NCBI GenBank assembly: GCA_024640825.1
Contig: JAHEEG010000020.1
Coordinates: forward strand, 1 to 37,092
Origin: Gammaproteobacteria bacterium
GTDB lineage: Bacteria > Pseudomonadota > Gammaproteobacteria > Pseudomonadales > Azotimanducaceae
DNA: 37,092 bases
Direction of reading: 5' to 3'
Within the stretch, counting starts at the first letter, position 1. The number at the start of each line of letters is the position of its first letter. This document shows positions 7,100 through 14,936 of the stretch, in pieces. The notes beneath the pieces were generated by a model. It did no database searches, was not told where the DNA came from, and saw nothing but the letters and a program-made list of their open reading frames with translations. The translations under genes and the position numbers were made by a program.

Positions 7100-8361
7100 A
7101 AGCGTTCGAAATAGTCGGGGAATGTTTTTCCGACGCAGTCTGGGTCCACAATGGTGACGGGGACCCCGGCTAGCGGCACCAGAGAGAAACACATAGCCAT
7201 TCGGTGATCGCCGTAGGTTTCGATCTCCGCGCTGGTGAAACGATCCGGCGGGGTGACGCGAAGATAGTCCTTTCCTTCGTCCACTCGGGCGCCGACTTTG
7301 CGCAGCTCGGTTGTCATGGCATGGAGCCGGTCGGTTTCCTTGACCCGCCAGTTGCCGATATTGCGGATGCTGGTGGTTCCTTCGGCGAACAGAGCCAGAA
7401 CGGCCAGCGTCATGGCGGCGTCAGGTATGTGATTGAGATCCACATCCACCGCTTTCAGGGGGTGTTCTCCGGGTGTGATCCTTATGCAGTCGACATGCTT
7501 GGTCACGCTTGCGCCCATGGAGGCCAGGACGTCGACAAATGCCACATCGCCCTGGACGCTGCTTTTGCCGATTCCGTAGACGGTCACGCCCGGGCCGCGG
7601 ATTGCTCCCGCCGCCAGAAAGTAGGAAGCCGAGGACGCGTCTCCTTCCACCAGATAGTTGCCCGGCGTCCGGTAGCCGCCGGGGCTGACGTCAAAGTTCT
7701 GGTAGTTCTGGTGACGTACCTGGGCGCCGAACTGACCCATCATGTGGAGGGTGATTTCCAAGTACGGTTTGGATACCTGCTCGCCGATGACTGTGACTCG
7801 TACGGGTGCTTTCGCAAGTGGCGCCGAGAGCAGCAGCGAAGTGAGAAACTGGCTGGAAACGTTACCTCGAATGCTGGCCGCGCCCCCTGCCAGCCCCGTG
7901 CCTGCCACTGCCAGCGGGGGATATCCCTCGGCGCCCAGGTAACGGATGGACGCGCCCAGTTGGCGCAGCGCGTCTACCAGGTCTCCGACCGGTCGCTCGC
8001 GCATGCGCTGGGTGCCGTCGAGCACGAAAGTGCCCCTGCCAAGGGTAAGAGCGGCGGTGAGCGGCCTGAATGCCGTTCCAGCGAGACCCAGAAACAGTTC
8101 GTGGTGCGTGTCTTTCCGCACCAGCGGCCCGCCCTGGCCGGCTACGGTCCAGATGTCCCCGTGCCGTACCACCGGAACGCCCAGCTGGTCGAGAGCCGCC
8201 AGCATGTAACGGGTGTCCTCGCTGTCCAGCAGGTTTTCGAGGCGCGTAGCGCCTTCTGCCAGCGCCGCCAGCAGTAGCGCGCGGTTGGATATGCTTTTTG
8301 ATCCCGGTAGCTTGAGATCTCCGGTGATCTGGTGGATAGGTTCCAGGCGCAGCCGTTTCAT
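7081..8361 (-). CDS. aroA: 5-enolpyruvylshikimate-3-phosphate synthase
   Basis: 426 residues, full length for the E. coli-like class. It joins shikimate-3-phosphate and PEP in the sixth step of the aromatic amino acid pathway. [20 protein letters not shown] (with the active-site lysine K22), [47 protein letters not shown] and YGDHRMAM are all present. One notable change: the PEP-site loop reads [10 protein letters not shown], whereas the E. coli enzyme has GNAGTAMRPL, so leucine 93 replaces asparagine 94 and phenylalanine replaces methionine 99. No strong Shine-Dalgarno precedes the ATG. It lies 34 bases after syd and is probably cotranscribed with it. The 3' end overlaps tetR. Confidence 0.97.
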   Translation of the reverse strand: MKRLRLEPIHQITGDLKLPGSKSISNRALLLAALAEGATRLENLLDSEDTRYMLAALDQLGVPVVRHGDIWTVAGQGGPLVRKDTHHELFLGLAGTAFRPLTAALTLGRGTFVLDGTQRMRERPVGDLVDALRQLGASIRYLGAEGYPPLAVAGTGLAGGAASIRGNVSSQFLTSLLLSAPLAKAPVRVTVIGEQVSKPYLEITLHMMGQFGAQVRHQNYQNFDVSPGGYRTPGNYLVEGDASSASYFLAAGAIRGPGVTVYGIGKSSVQGDVAFVDVLASMGASVTKHVDCIRITPGEHPLKAVDVDLNHIPDAAMTLAVLALFAEGTTSIRNIGNWRVKETDRLHAMTTELRKVGARVDEGKDYLRVTPPDRFTSAEIETYGDHRMAMCFSLVPLAGVPVTIVDPDCVGKTFPDYFERFQSLAA

Positions 8362-8395
8362 GGCCGCGTCGTTGAGCGCGACGCCTGAATCTGAC

Positions 8396-9010
8396 TCACC
8401 GGCTCACACCGGAATTGGCGTCGTGGGAGATCTCCGGGCTGGCGGGGACCAGGGTCTGCAGAAATTGCGGCAGATTTTCGGCCACGACGCGCAGTGGCCT
8501 GCTTCCTGGTTTTTCCAGCAGCACCTCTCCGGTTTCATTGTCGATGCTGAGGAACTCCTCGGCGTCGGGCTCAGTGCATGCAAAGAATACAGTGAACGGG
8601 CTACGAGCCTGGCGTTTAGCCAGCGCGTGGCCGATCAGGTTTTCCACCAGCCGAGCGGCGTCTTCCATATTCCACAGCAATATCAGGCTGACGTGGCCTT
8701 CTGGCGCCTCGGCCTCGAGGCCGCCGGACCAGTAGCTGCCATAGTAGGTCCGGATATCCGGATGAAGCGAGATTTCCAGTGCCCGTTCCACTCCTGCGAG
8801 ATCCTGATACTGGGGTTCTGATCGCTTGAACGGCCGCCACAGTATGCTCTGCTCGCCTTGAGCGTTCCTGAACGGTGCTGCGCACTCGCAGGGTGAACGC
8901 CACTCCGGGTCGTACCACCTTTCCAGACGTGGATAGGCTTTGAGAGTGTGTTCGATGAAATCATCCAGCGCCGACACGGTTGATGATCCGATTGAAGTTA
9001 TCGCTGCCAA
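8396..9010 (-). CDS. syd: SecY-interacting protein Syd
   Basis: 204 residues. Syd is a small cytoplasmic protein that binds SecY at the inner-membrane translocon and is thought to monitor SecYEG assembly. Matching segments are [25 protein letters not shown], a central [22 protein letters not shown] and the region [46 protein letters not shown] near the end. The TTG at 9010 has CGGAG nine bases upstream; a GTG at 8977 would give a length closer to the E. coli protein (181 residues) and remains possible. The family is found mainly in Gammaproteobacteria, which helps place the organism. It precedes aroA on the same strand. The 124 bases upstream hold no gene that I can see. Confidence 0.88.
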   Translation of the reverse strand: MAAITSIGSSTVSALDDFIEHTLKAYPRLERWYDPEWRSPCECAAPFRNAQGEQSILWRPFKRSEPQYQDLAGVERALEISLHPDIRTYYGSYWSGGLEAEAPEGHVSLILLWNMEDAARLVENLIGHALAKRQARSPFTVFFACTEPDAEEFLSIDNETGEVLLEKPGSRPLRVVAENLPQFLQTLVPASPEISHDANSGVSR

Positions 9011-9134
9011 GAATTCGGGCTCCGCGTGCCGGTGGGGGTGCAGAAATGGGTCATCTTAACACTCAGACTAAATACCCACACTCAACACCCCGAAAGGGAT
9101 GGCTCCGATTCTCTCCCGCATCGCAAGGTTTTGA

Positions 9135-9638
9135 TCATGGCCCGTGTGGACCTTCGGGTGGCGGTCCTGGTGGATGCGGGTGCCCGGAAGAATTCTGGCG
9201 ACGGCCCGGGTTCCAGGCCATCGCCGCCATCATCTGCTGCCGCTCGTCCGGCGACATCTCCGACGCCAGACGGATCAGCGCGCGGTGGCTGTGTTCCTGG
9301 CTTGCCAGCAGGGCCGTACGGAATTCGCCAAGCGCACGCTCGAGCTCAGCGGGCGCGTAGGGTTCGGAGTCAAGAGCCTCGCGAATCTTCGTCTGCGCCG
9401 CGTGCAGCTGCTGCAGTTTCGGGCGGATGCCTCGAAAGTGCTCTCGGATGAGCGGGCGCAGCGCGTCTCTGCGTGCTTCCGGCAGCTGGTGCACCAACCG
9501 GAAGGCGCCCAGAGACGGGTCCGGCGCCAGGTGTTTCATGCCGGCAACGCTGGCCCGGCCTGCAACGAACCCGATGAGGGCGAGGTTGAGGGCCAGCGAG
9601 AGCCCTAGGGCAATCACCAGCCCCTTACTGCTGCGCAT
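9135..9638 (-). CDS. Periplasmic heavy-metal sensor (Spy/CnrX-like)
   Basis: 167 residues. One N-terminal membrane helix or signal anchor (residues 6-28) precedes a helical periplasmic domain: FRLVHQLPEARRDALRPLIREHFRGIRPKLQQLHAAQTKIREAL, then a second hairpin RALGEFRTALLASQEHSHRALIRLASEMSPDERQQM. This four-helix pattern fits the CnrX/ZraP/CpxP superfamily of metal- or stress-sensing periplasmic proteins. The C-terminal tail is rich in proline and histidine (GHPHPPGPPPEGPHGP), a possible metal-binding tail. The start overlaps the anti-sigma gene by 14 bases, showing tight coupling. By analogy with CnrX it would relay a periplasmic signal to the anti-sigma protein; the ligand is unknown. Confidence 0.75.
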   Translation of the reverse strand: MRSSKGLVIALGLSLALNLALIGFVAGRASVAGMKHLAPDPSLGAFRLVHQLPEARRDALRPLIREHFRGIRPKLQQLHAAQTKIREALDSEPYAPAELERALGEFRTALLASQEHSHRALIRLASEMSPDERQQMMAAMAWNPGRRQNSSGHPHPPGPPPEGPHGP

Positions 9639-10080
9639 CGTCGATCTCCTGATAGATATCGCTCAAAGCAAGCATGGAAATCTGTTCTGCAAGCTCCTGC
9701 TCAGTAAGATCAGGCAGCCCGAACCCCATGGCGAAGCCGAAGATGAGCGGCACCCCGGCGAGCAGCACCGGTCGCCAGACCTTGGCGCTGAGCCACGACC
9801 ATATCCATTGGCCGTCATAAGCGCCTGCAGCCGGATCTGAGCCCGCGACGGCCGGTAGCCGCGTCAGAATGCGCTGTTCCAGACGGGAAGAGACCGCGTG
9901 CTCTCGGAGCGCGGACAACGCGGAATCGATCTGGCGTTCTGCCTCCATAAGCGTTTGGACGTCTTTCGAGCGCACCAGCAGCGCCTCGGCCGCCTGGCGT
10001 TCCGTTGCCGGCCAGTCACTGAGGTCCGACCCCCAACGGTCCAGCGCCTGTTCAAAGTTTTTTGCATCCATGGCGTTCAT
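9625..10080 (-). CDS. Single-pass membrane anti-sigma factor candidate
   Basis: 151 residues. A charged N-terminal cytoplasmic part (residues 1-95; FEQALDRWGSDLSDWPATERQAAEALL) is followed by one membrane helix near residues 103-121 (VWRPVLLAGVPLIFGFAMGFGL) and a short periplasmic tail. No zinc-binding HxxxCxxC motif is present, so it is not a classical ZAS anti-sigma factor. The role is inferred from position: its ATG overlaps the stop of the ECF sigma gene (ATGA), and it in turn overlaps the periplasmic sensor, the same three-part logic as CnrH/CnrY/CnrX. It would hold the sigma factor at the membrane until the periplasmic partner signals. Confidence 0.65.
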   Translation of the reverse strand: MNAMDAKNFEQALDRWGSDLSDWPATERQAAEALLVRSKDVQTLMEAERQIDSALSALREHAVSSRLEQRILTRLPAVAGSDPAAGAYDGQWIWSWLSAKVWRPVLLAGVPLIFGFAMGFGLPDLTEQELAEQISMLALSDIYQEIDDAQQ

Positions 10081-10646
10081 TGCTGCCCGGCTTTTTTGAC
10101 GGTTGAAGGAACTGACCTGGCGAGGCGTTGGCGTAGTCCGCGTCTGCCGCGCGCCAGCAGCGATTCCAATGCCCGCACGCCGGTATCCATGATTGCCGCC
10201 GCCTCCTGGTTGGAAAAACCCTGGACCTGACAGAGCAGCAGCGCTGAACGCTGTGCCTCCGGCAGCTCCGCAAGCGCCTGTTGTAGCAGCCGGCTTTCCT
10301 GACCAAGCTGCATCTGCTGCTCGGGACCGGGACTCTCGTCGACCGCCTCTGGATCCAAGGGCAGATTGTCGGGCCGGTTCCTGCGGATTTCGTCGATATA
10401 CAGGTTGTGGGCGATTCTGTGCAGCCAGGTAATAAAGCGGGCTTTGCCGGGGCGAAATTTGTCGGCCGATTGCCAGACTCGGAGAAACGCCTCCTGAGAA
10501 AGTTCGTCTCCATCGGCCGCCGACCCAGCGAGATGAGTCAGATAGCGATGCAGTATCGGCAGGTGGCGCTTTACGAGATGGCTGAACGCCACCTGGTCCC
10601 CTGCACTGACAGCCTTCATCAATTCGTCATCGCCGGGCTCGCCCAC
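10077..10646 (-). CDS. ECF-family RNA polymerase sigma factor
   Basis: 189 residues. Region 2 is FSHLVKRHLPILHRYLTHLAGSAADGDELSQEAFLRVWQSADKFRPGKARFITWLHRIAHNLYIDEIRR (residues 21-89), with the DELSQEAFLRVW core-binding helix. Region 4 is ALAELPEAQRSALLLCQVQGFSNQEAAAIMDTGVRALESLLARGRRGLRQRL (about 125-176), containing the helix-turn-helix that reads the -35 element. There is no region 1.1 or 3, as expected for ECF factors. The start is a GTG at 10646; an in-frame ATG at 10619 is an alternative. It lies 16 bases after the EF-hand gene and overlaps the anti-sigma gene by four bases, so all four genes are probably one operon under its own control. Confidence 0.93.
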   Translation of the reverse strand: MGEPGDDELMKAVSAGDQVAFSHLVKRHLPILHRYLTHLAGSAADGDELSQEAFLRVWQSADKFRPGKARFITWLHRIAHNLYIDEIRRNRPDNLPLDPEAVDESPGPEQQMQLGQESRLLQQALAELPEAQRSALLLCQVQGFSNQEAAAIMDTGVRALESLLARGRRGLRQRLARSVPSTVKKAGQQ

Positions 10647-10662
10647 CTGCTACGGCTACGAA

Positions 10663-11337
10663 TCAGCTGTCGACGGGTCCGCGAGGCCGATGATGCATCG
10701 ACGCTTCCTCCTTCGTGACGACGCCGTCGCCGTCCGTATCCATAGCGCGCAGCCCGGCGCCCATGTTGGGCAGTTCACCCCGGGTCAGCACGCCGTTGCC
10801 GTCGGCATCGAGCGTCGTGAACATCTGCTTGCGCTTCATAGCGCGAGCTGCTGCGCGCAGTTCCCGAGTGCTGAACTCTTCGGGTGACAGCAAGCCGTCG
10901 CCGTTTTTGTCCAGAGTGCGGAACAGTTGCTCATCTTTCGTCGCTGTCTGCCCCGGATTTCGAGCCTGTCCGTGATGACCGCGCGAACCGCGGTGGTGGC
11001 GTGGTCCCGGCGCAGCCTCGAACTCTTCCGGGCTGATTTCGCCGTTGCCATCTGCATCTACGGTGACGAAACGTTCTTCTTCCCGGGCCTCGGCATCTTC
11101 TATGCTGACCGGGAAGCGGGGTCCGTGATGCCCGGCCCAGGCAGCGCCTGCGGCGGACGGAGCGCCTGCGGCGGATGGAGCGCCTGCGGCGGATGGAGCG
11201 CCTGCGGCGGATGGAGCGCCTGCGGCGGATGGAGCGCCTGCGGCGGATGGAGCGCCTGCGGCGGATAAAGCACCCGCGGCGCACAAAAGGGCAGCTCCCA
11301 CCGCGGCGCTGTAGATTGTGGGGTTCTGATATTTCAT
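10663..11337 (-). CDS. Exported four-EF-hand protein with tandem-repeat signal region
   Basis: 224 residues. The N-terminus (MKYQNPTIYSAAVGAALLCAAG) runs into seven copies of a six-residue SAAGAP-type repeat and then AAWAG, a plausible signal peptidase site, so the repeats sit in or directly after the hydrophobic core of the export signal. Four calcium-binding loops follow: DADGNGEISPEE, DKNGDGLLSPEE, DADGNGVLTRGE and DTDGDGVVTKEE, each with acidic or asparagine ligands at 1, 3, 5 and glutamate at 12. The middle is histidine-rich (GPRHHRGSRGHHG). It heads the sigma/anti-sigma/sensor operon with a 16-base gap, so a periplasmic calcium- or metal-binding role tied to that signalling system is likely but inferred. 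Confidence 0.85.
   Translation of the reverse strand: MKYQNPTIYSAAVGAALLCAAGALSAAGAPSAAGAPSAAGAPSAAGAPSAAGAPSAAGAPSAAGAAWAGHHGPRFPVSIEDAEAREEERFVTVDADGNGEISPEEFEAAPGPRHHRGSRGHHGQARNPGQTATKDEQLFRTLDKNGDGLLSPEEFSTRELRAAARAMKRKQMFTTLDADGNGVLTRGELPNMGAGLRAMDTDGDGVVTKEEASMHHRPRGPVDS
11143..11268. repeat. 18-nt tandem repeat, seven copies, in frame
   Basis: The unit AGCGCCTGCGGCGGATGG is repeated seven times head to tail, with single-base changes in the first and last copies and an eighth, degraded copy at 11269-11286. On the coding (minus) strand each unit adds six residues (SAAGAP) to the signal region of the EF-hand protein. Copy-number changes would lengthen or shorten the protein without a frameshift. 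Confidence 0.95.
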
Positions 11338-11385
11338 AACGCTACCTGCTATTCGGTTTGGTTGAATATGCCGTTTGTTATTCAG

Positions 11386-11913
11386 TTATACGGATTGATC
11401 CCTCGAATCCGTCGGTTCGTCGTAAGAAATTTCTACCACCCGGAAGACCCGCTCTCCCTGATCCCTGGAGAAGCGTATCTCATCGCCCGTCTGTTTCTTC
11501 AGCAGCGCCCGGGCCATGGGAGAATCGATACTGATGTATTCCGTGGCGTCGTCGAACTCGTCGGGTCCGACGAGCCGGTAGCGCTGGTTTGCTCCGTCGG
11601 CGTCCTTGATGGTTACCCAGGCGCCGAAGAATATCCGCGTTCTGTCTTTCGGAGCGCGATCGACCACGGTCAGAGCATCGAGACGTTTTGAAAGGAAGCG
11701 GATGCGACCGTCGATTTCCCGCAGCTGGCGCTTGCCGTAGATGTACTCGGCATTTTCGGAACGATCCCCCATGGCCGCCGCCTCGGACACCTTGCGGGTG
11801 ACTTCAGGGCGGGTAACTTTCCATAGCGCCTTCAGCTCGGCCTGCAGACGGGCGTAGCCGTCCGGGGTGATGTAGGGCGAGGACTTCGCTGCCGGGGGAC
11901 GGTAGCGGCTCAT
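11386..11913 (-). CDS. greB: Transcription elongation factor GreB
   Basis: 175 residues from the ATG at 11913; an upstream in-frame ATG gives an unlikely proline-rich extension. GreB enters the secondary channel of backtracked RNA polymerase and stimulates transcript cleavage. The N-terminal coiled coil YITPDGYARLQAELKALWKVTRPEVTRKVSEAAAMGDRSENAEYIYGKRQLREIDGRIRFLSKRL carries the acidic tip (D and E in GDRSENAEY). The C-terminal FKBP-like domain contains GAWVTIKDADG, YRLVGPDEFD and the closing segment ISIDSPMARALLKKQTGDEI. The 'YIYGKRQLREID' form is typical of GreB rather than GreA. It ends 48 bases before the EF-hand gene on the same strand, so the cassette promoter, if separate, must lie in or near its 3' end. 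Confidence 0.95.
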   Translation of the reverse strand: MSRYRPPAAKSSPYITPDGYARLQAELKALWKVTRPEVTRKVSEAAAMGDRSENAEYIYGKRQLREIDGRIRFLSKRLDALTVVDRAPKDRTRIFFGAWVTIKDADGANQRYRLVGPDEFDDATEYISIDSPMARALLKKQTGDEIRFSRDQGERVFRVVEISYDEPTDSRDQSV

Positions 11914-12105
11914 AAGCTGTCGCGCCCAAGGCCCTCTCGGTTGTAGGAGCGGGCACGGGTGCAAGCGCGGGGGCGCGGGCGGGCGTTCATAGCCATGTTT
12001 TGTATCAAAGGGAGCGTTTAGAGGAAATCAGTCTAACGTTGGCAGGGTGGGTGCGTATACTCGGCAATAGAGATCGAATCGTCAGAGAACCGCGAGGAAA
12101 TTTCG

Positions 12106-12657
12106 ATGAAACGACTGTATTTCGTTGCCGAAGACGTCGAAACCTGTGAGCGTGTATCACAGACCCTGCACAACGAGGGCATTCGGGAGGGGAACTTTCA
12201 CGTGCTCGCCAAAGACGAAACTGGCCTGTATCAGCACCACGTCCGGTCCGCTACCACCTATCAGCAGTTGGATGTAATCCATACCGGTGAGCGCTGGGCT
12301 CTGTGTGGGGCCGCTGTCGGGCTCGCCGTTGGCCTGCTGGCTTGGTTCACCCAGGTACTGCCCTGGGGGATCGATCCGTTTACCGTTGTGCTGATGACCA
12401 TGGTCGGTGGCCTGTTTGGGGCCTGGCAGGGCGGTATGGTCGGTCTGTCTCGTGAGAACTATAAGATCGCGCCCTATCATGCAGATATCGAAGCAGGGCT
12501 ATATCTCATCATGATTGACGTCGATGACGGCAATCGATCGAGAGTCAGAGAGATCATGAACATGGGTTTCCCGGAGGTCCGCTATCGCGGCAAGGACAGC
12601 ACCTTCGTAAACCCTCTGGCCAGAGCCGAACACATTTACCACCAGAGTACTCACTGA
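12106..12657 (+). CDS. Two-helix inner-membrane protein of unknown function
   Basis: 183 residues, translation start preceded by GAGGAAA. A soluble N-terminal half (MKRLYFVAEDVETCERVSQTLHNEGI, which looks like a small regulatory alpha/beta fold) leads to two glycine-rich membrane helices (about 65-84 and 91-112) with GAAVGLAVG and GGLFGAWQGGMVG motifs, then a second soluble segment EAGLYLIMIDVDDGNRSRVREIMNMGFPEV. The soluble-helix pair-soluble layout recalls DUF1269-like membrane proteins, but I am not certain of the family. It is divergent from greB across 192 bases, in which a TATACT hexamer at 12056-12061 could be its -10 element. Confidence 0.7.
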   Translation: MKRLYFVAEDVETCERVSQTLHNEGIREGNFHVLAKDETGLYQHHVRSATTYQQLDVIHTGERWALCGAAVGLAVGLLAWFTQVLPWGIDPFTVVLMTMVGGLFGAWQGGMVGLSRENYKIAPYHADIEAGLYLIMIDVDDGNRSRVREIMNMGFPEVRYRGKDSTFVNPLARAEHIYHQSTH

Positions 12658-12699
12658 GCGCTCCTGGTGCGGGTCAAAAGTGCCGTTTGAGAGCGCCGT

Positions 12700-13191
12700 T
12701 TGCGCTGTTTTGTCGCGGCCTTTCTGGAATCTGATTCTGCCGCTCGGCTGAGTCGGCTGGCGCCGAAGATCGAAGGGTTCACGCCCGTGAACCCAGATAA
12801 TCTGCACGTGACCCTGCTGTTTCTCGGTGAGCTCACTGAGGATCAGGCTAGAACAACATCGAAGCAGGTGCAGACGCTGGGCGCTGGCCCGTTGCGCTGC
12901 GAACTCATGGCTATCACCGGGCTGCCAAGGCCGAGTCGTGCAGCCGTGGCGGTGGCGGAACTCCATCCGCATCGCGTGCTGGCCAGCTGGCATGCCGGGC
13001 TGATAGAACGGCTCGGTCCGGCGGATCGACAGTTTCGTCCGCACGTAACGCTGGCCCGCAGCAGGCGTCCTAGAGGTGTAAAAGTGCAGCCGGTGACATC
13101 TCGTATCTACATCCGGTTGCGACCTCCGGCCCTTTACCTCAGCGAAACGCTTCCGGCGGGCGCGCGCTATTCGGAAATCTCGTTCAGTTGA
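12700..13191 (+). CDS. thpR: RNA 2',3'-cyclic phosphodiesterase (2'-5' RNA ligase family)
   Basis: 163 residues from a TTG at 12700 preceded by GAGAG; the frame is closed upstream, and (M)RCFVAAFLE matches the usual MRLFIAL opening. The two HxTx motifs that define the 2H phosphoesterases are present, HVTLLFLG near residue 36 and HVTLARS near residue 115. The family opens 2',3'-cyclic phosphates on RNA ends, and some members ligate tRNA halves through 2'-5' bonds in vitro. The protein is slightly short for the family (about 175-180). It converges on mtnA, with the two coding ends overlapping by eight bases. Confidence 0.88.
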   Translation: MRCFVAAFLESDSAARLSRLAPKIEGFTPVNPDNLHVTLLFLGELTEDQARTTSKQVQTLGAGPLRCELMAITGLPRPSRAAVAVAELHPHRVLASWHAGLIERLGPADRQFRPHVTLARSRRPRGVKVQPVTSRIYIRLRPPALYLSETLPAGARYSEISFS

Positions 13192-14212
13192 AAGGAAGCC
13201 CGGGTTTTGACATCAGGTCTGCCAGGGCGTCGGCCAGCGGCGGGCGGGCGATGCCGTGCTCTGTGATTATGGCTGTGACCAGGTCTGCGGGCGTGACGTC
13301 GAAAGCCGGGTTGCGCGCGGGTACGCGCGCGGCTGCCGTGCCCAGCACTTCCGCCGGGTCGCGTTCCTCGATCGGGACGTCTTTTCCGCAGGCGGTGTCG
13401 GGGTCGAAGGTGGAAGACGGGCACGCCACGTAGAAGGGCACGCCATAGTGGTGGCACAGCACGGCTAGATTGAGGGTGCCGATCTTGTTTACCACGTCGC
13501 CGTTTGCGGTGACCCTGTCGGTGCCGACGAGGACCAGGTCTATTTCGTTGCGCGCCATGAACGTGGCCGCCATGTTGTCGCAGATCAGGGTGACATCCAC
13601 GCCGGCTTCCGCCAGTTCCCAGGCGGTCAACCTCGCGCCCTGCAGCAGCGGACGCGTTTCGTCTGCGAAAACTCTGAAAGGAACCCCGTCTGCGTGGCTG
13701 AGGTAAAGGGGCGCGGTTGCCGTGCCCAGTTCGGATACGGCCAGGGCTCCAGCGTTGCAGTGTGTCAGGACGGTGCAGCCCGGAGTGATGAGGCGTTTGC
13801 CGTGCGCACCAATAGCCCGGCAGATGCGCCGATCTTCGGCATGAATGGCCTCTGCTTCGTCCCGGATCGCCCCCAGGCAAGGGTCCGCGGCCGCTCGCGC
13901 CTGCACACGATTTATCGCCCAGGCGAGATTCACCGCCGTAGGACGGGCGCAGCGCAGACGTTCTGCCAACGCTGCCAGACGATCCTGGAAGCTCACGGCC
14001 GTTGTGTGCTCCTCTCGGCTCATTGCCACCACCAGAGCATACGCGGCAGCAATCCCAATAGCGGGTGCCCCGCGGACTGCCAGAGTGCGGATTGCGTCTA
14101 TGGCTTGTTCCAGGTTGCTGATTTGCAGATAGTGCACTGCCCCAGGCAGCCGTCGCTGATCCAGCAGCTGCAAGCTGTCTCGTTCCCAGATGATGGTTTT
14201 GGGTATGTTCAT
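13184..14212 (-). CDS. mtnA: S-methyl-5-thioribose-1-phosphate isomerase
   Basis: 342 residues, normal length. It isomerises 5-methylthioribose-1-phosphate to the ribulose form in methionine salvage; related enzymes also accept 5-deoxyribose-1-phosphate. RGAPAIGIAAAYAL (residues 48-60), the catalytic cysteine C152 in THCNAGALA and the catalytic aspartate D232 in GTDRVTANGDVVNKIGT are in the expected places, spaced as in the Bacillus enzyme. It follows a class II aldolase-family gene with only four bases between the two, so the pair is almost certainly cotranscribed. No mtnP, mtnK, mtnC or mtnD is in this window. The upstream aldolase decides whether the route is methionine salvage or a DHAP-shunt-type disposal. 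Confidence 0.95.
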   Translation of the reverse strand: MNIPKTIIWERDSLQLLDQRRLPGAVHYLQISNLEQAIDAIRTLAVRGAPAIGIAAAYALVVAMSREEHTTAVSFQDRLAALAERLRCARPTAVNLAWAINRVQARAAADPCLGAIRDEAEAIHAEDRRICRAIGAHGKRLITPGCTVLTHCNAGALAVSELGTATAPLYLSHADGVPFRVFADETRPLLQGARLTAWELAEAGVDVTLICDNMAATFMARNEIDLVLVGTDRVTANGDVVNKIGTLNLAVLCHHYGVPFYVACPSSTFDPDTACGKDVPIEERDPAEVLGTAAARVPARNPAFDVTPADLVTAIITEHGIARPPLADALADLMSKPGLPFN

Positions 14213-14216
14213 GTCC

Positions 14217-14879
14217 TCAATTGCTGGTTCTGGCTCTAGCTCTGGAGAGGGTGCTTACGAGCAGGGCGCCGGCCTCTTGAGCCGTGGCGCCGCAGGCGAA
14301 CAGGCCATCTTCATGTCCCAGGGTTGCGAAGAGTATGGGTCTTGATCTGTGTCGCCGCAGCACCTGGGCGACCGCGGCCGTCATGGACGGCGTACCGTAG
14401 CCCACGTTCTCGGCGGTGCATGGCAAGGCCAGATCCGCAGCCCGGTTCCAGATTTCCGGACTGTGACAATGGAAAATCCAATGTATCGCTGAATCCGCCG
14501 CATAGATCATGCCGTGGGTCAGAGTTTCGGAAGAGGGGGGGTGAGACCCCTCGGCATCGACCCAGAATCGCCCGAGATTACAGTGCAGTACGCGCACGAG
14601 GCTCTTTTCAGTCAGCGCATCGGCCCCGCTGCTCTGGCTGGCCGTAATGGCGAATTCATCTGGCTGCTGCGGGTCCCGCGCGCTCAGATTTCCGAAGCCA
14701 AGACCCTCATAACGAAGGGGGTCCTGGCCCAGCAGCTCCAGCTGCCGAAGAATGCTCCGCCAGGCCGCCATCTGAGCGAAATTCTCCGTCGAAGTTGGTG
14801 CTTCGTCGGCTGGCTGAAGATCGTAAGCGAACTGAATAACCCCCTCGGCGGGCGGGCTCTGGTCGGTGGCTGGATCCAT
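14217..14879 (-). CDS. Class II aldolase/adducin family protein (MtnB-like or Ald2-like)
   Basis: 220 residues from the ATG at 14879; a GTG at 14894 is an alternative, and anything longer would overlap the divergent dioxygenase gene. GFGNLSARDP, then SSETLTHGMIYAADSAIHWIFHCHSPEIWN give the substrate phosphate loop and the zinc histidines of the class II aldolase fold; a later TLGHEDGLFACG may supply the third histidine. The family includes fuculose-1-phosphate aldolase, ribulose-5-phosphate epimerase and methylthioribulose-1-phosphate dehydratase (MtnB). Being four bases ahead of mtnA, it probably acts on the MtnA product: either dehydration (methionine salvage) or cleavage to DHAP plus an aldehyde (DHAP shunt). 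Sequence inspection does not settle which. Confidence 0.8.
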   Translation of the reverse strand: MDPATDQSPPAEGVIQFAYDLQPADEAPTSTENFAQMAAWRSILRQLELLGQDPLRYEGLGFGNLSARDPQQPDEFAITASQSSGADALTEKSLVRVLHCNLGRFWVDAEGSHPPSSETLTHGMIYAADSAIHWIFHCHSPEIWNRAADLALPCTAENVGYGTPSMTAAVAQVLRRHRSRPILFATLGHEDGLFACGATAQEAGALLVSTLSRARARTSN

Positions 14880-14936
14880 TGACGGGTCGTTCACTGGTGT
14901 AGCATTCTCAAACTTTACGGTCGGTAGAATGCCACG

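Noticed and set aside
7204-8277. Plus-strand frame of about 357 codons inside aroA
   Set aside because: It is antisense to a fully conserved AroA, with unnatural composition and no domain.
10927-11268. Plus-strand cysteine/tryptophan-rich repeat protein (SACGGW)n
   Set aside because: It is the reverse reading of the EF-hand gene's repeat; the minus strand has an export signal and four EF-hands.
11143-11286. CRISPR-like array
   Set aside because: The units abut without spacers and encode an in-frame protein repeat.
12033-12061. Sigma-70 promoter before the two-helix membrane protein
   Set aside because: The -10-like TATACT has no matching -35 hexamer at a normal distance, so it is mentioned only in the gene entry.
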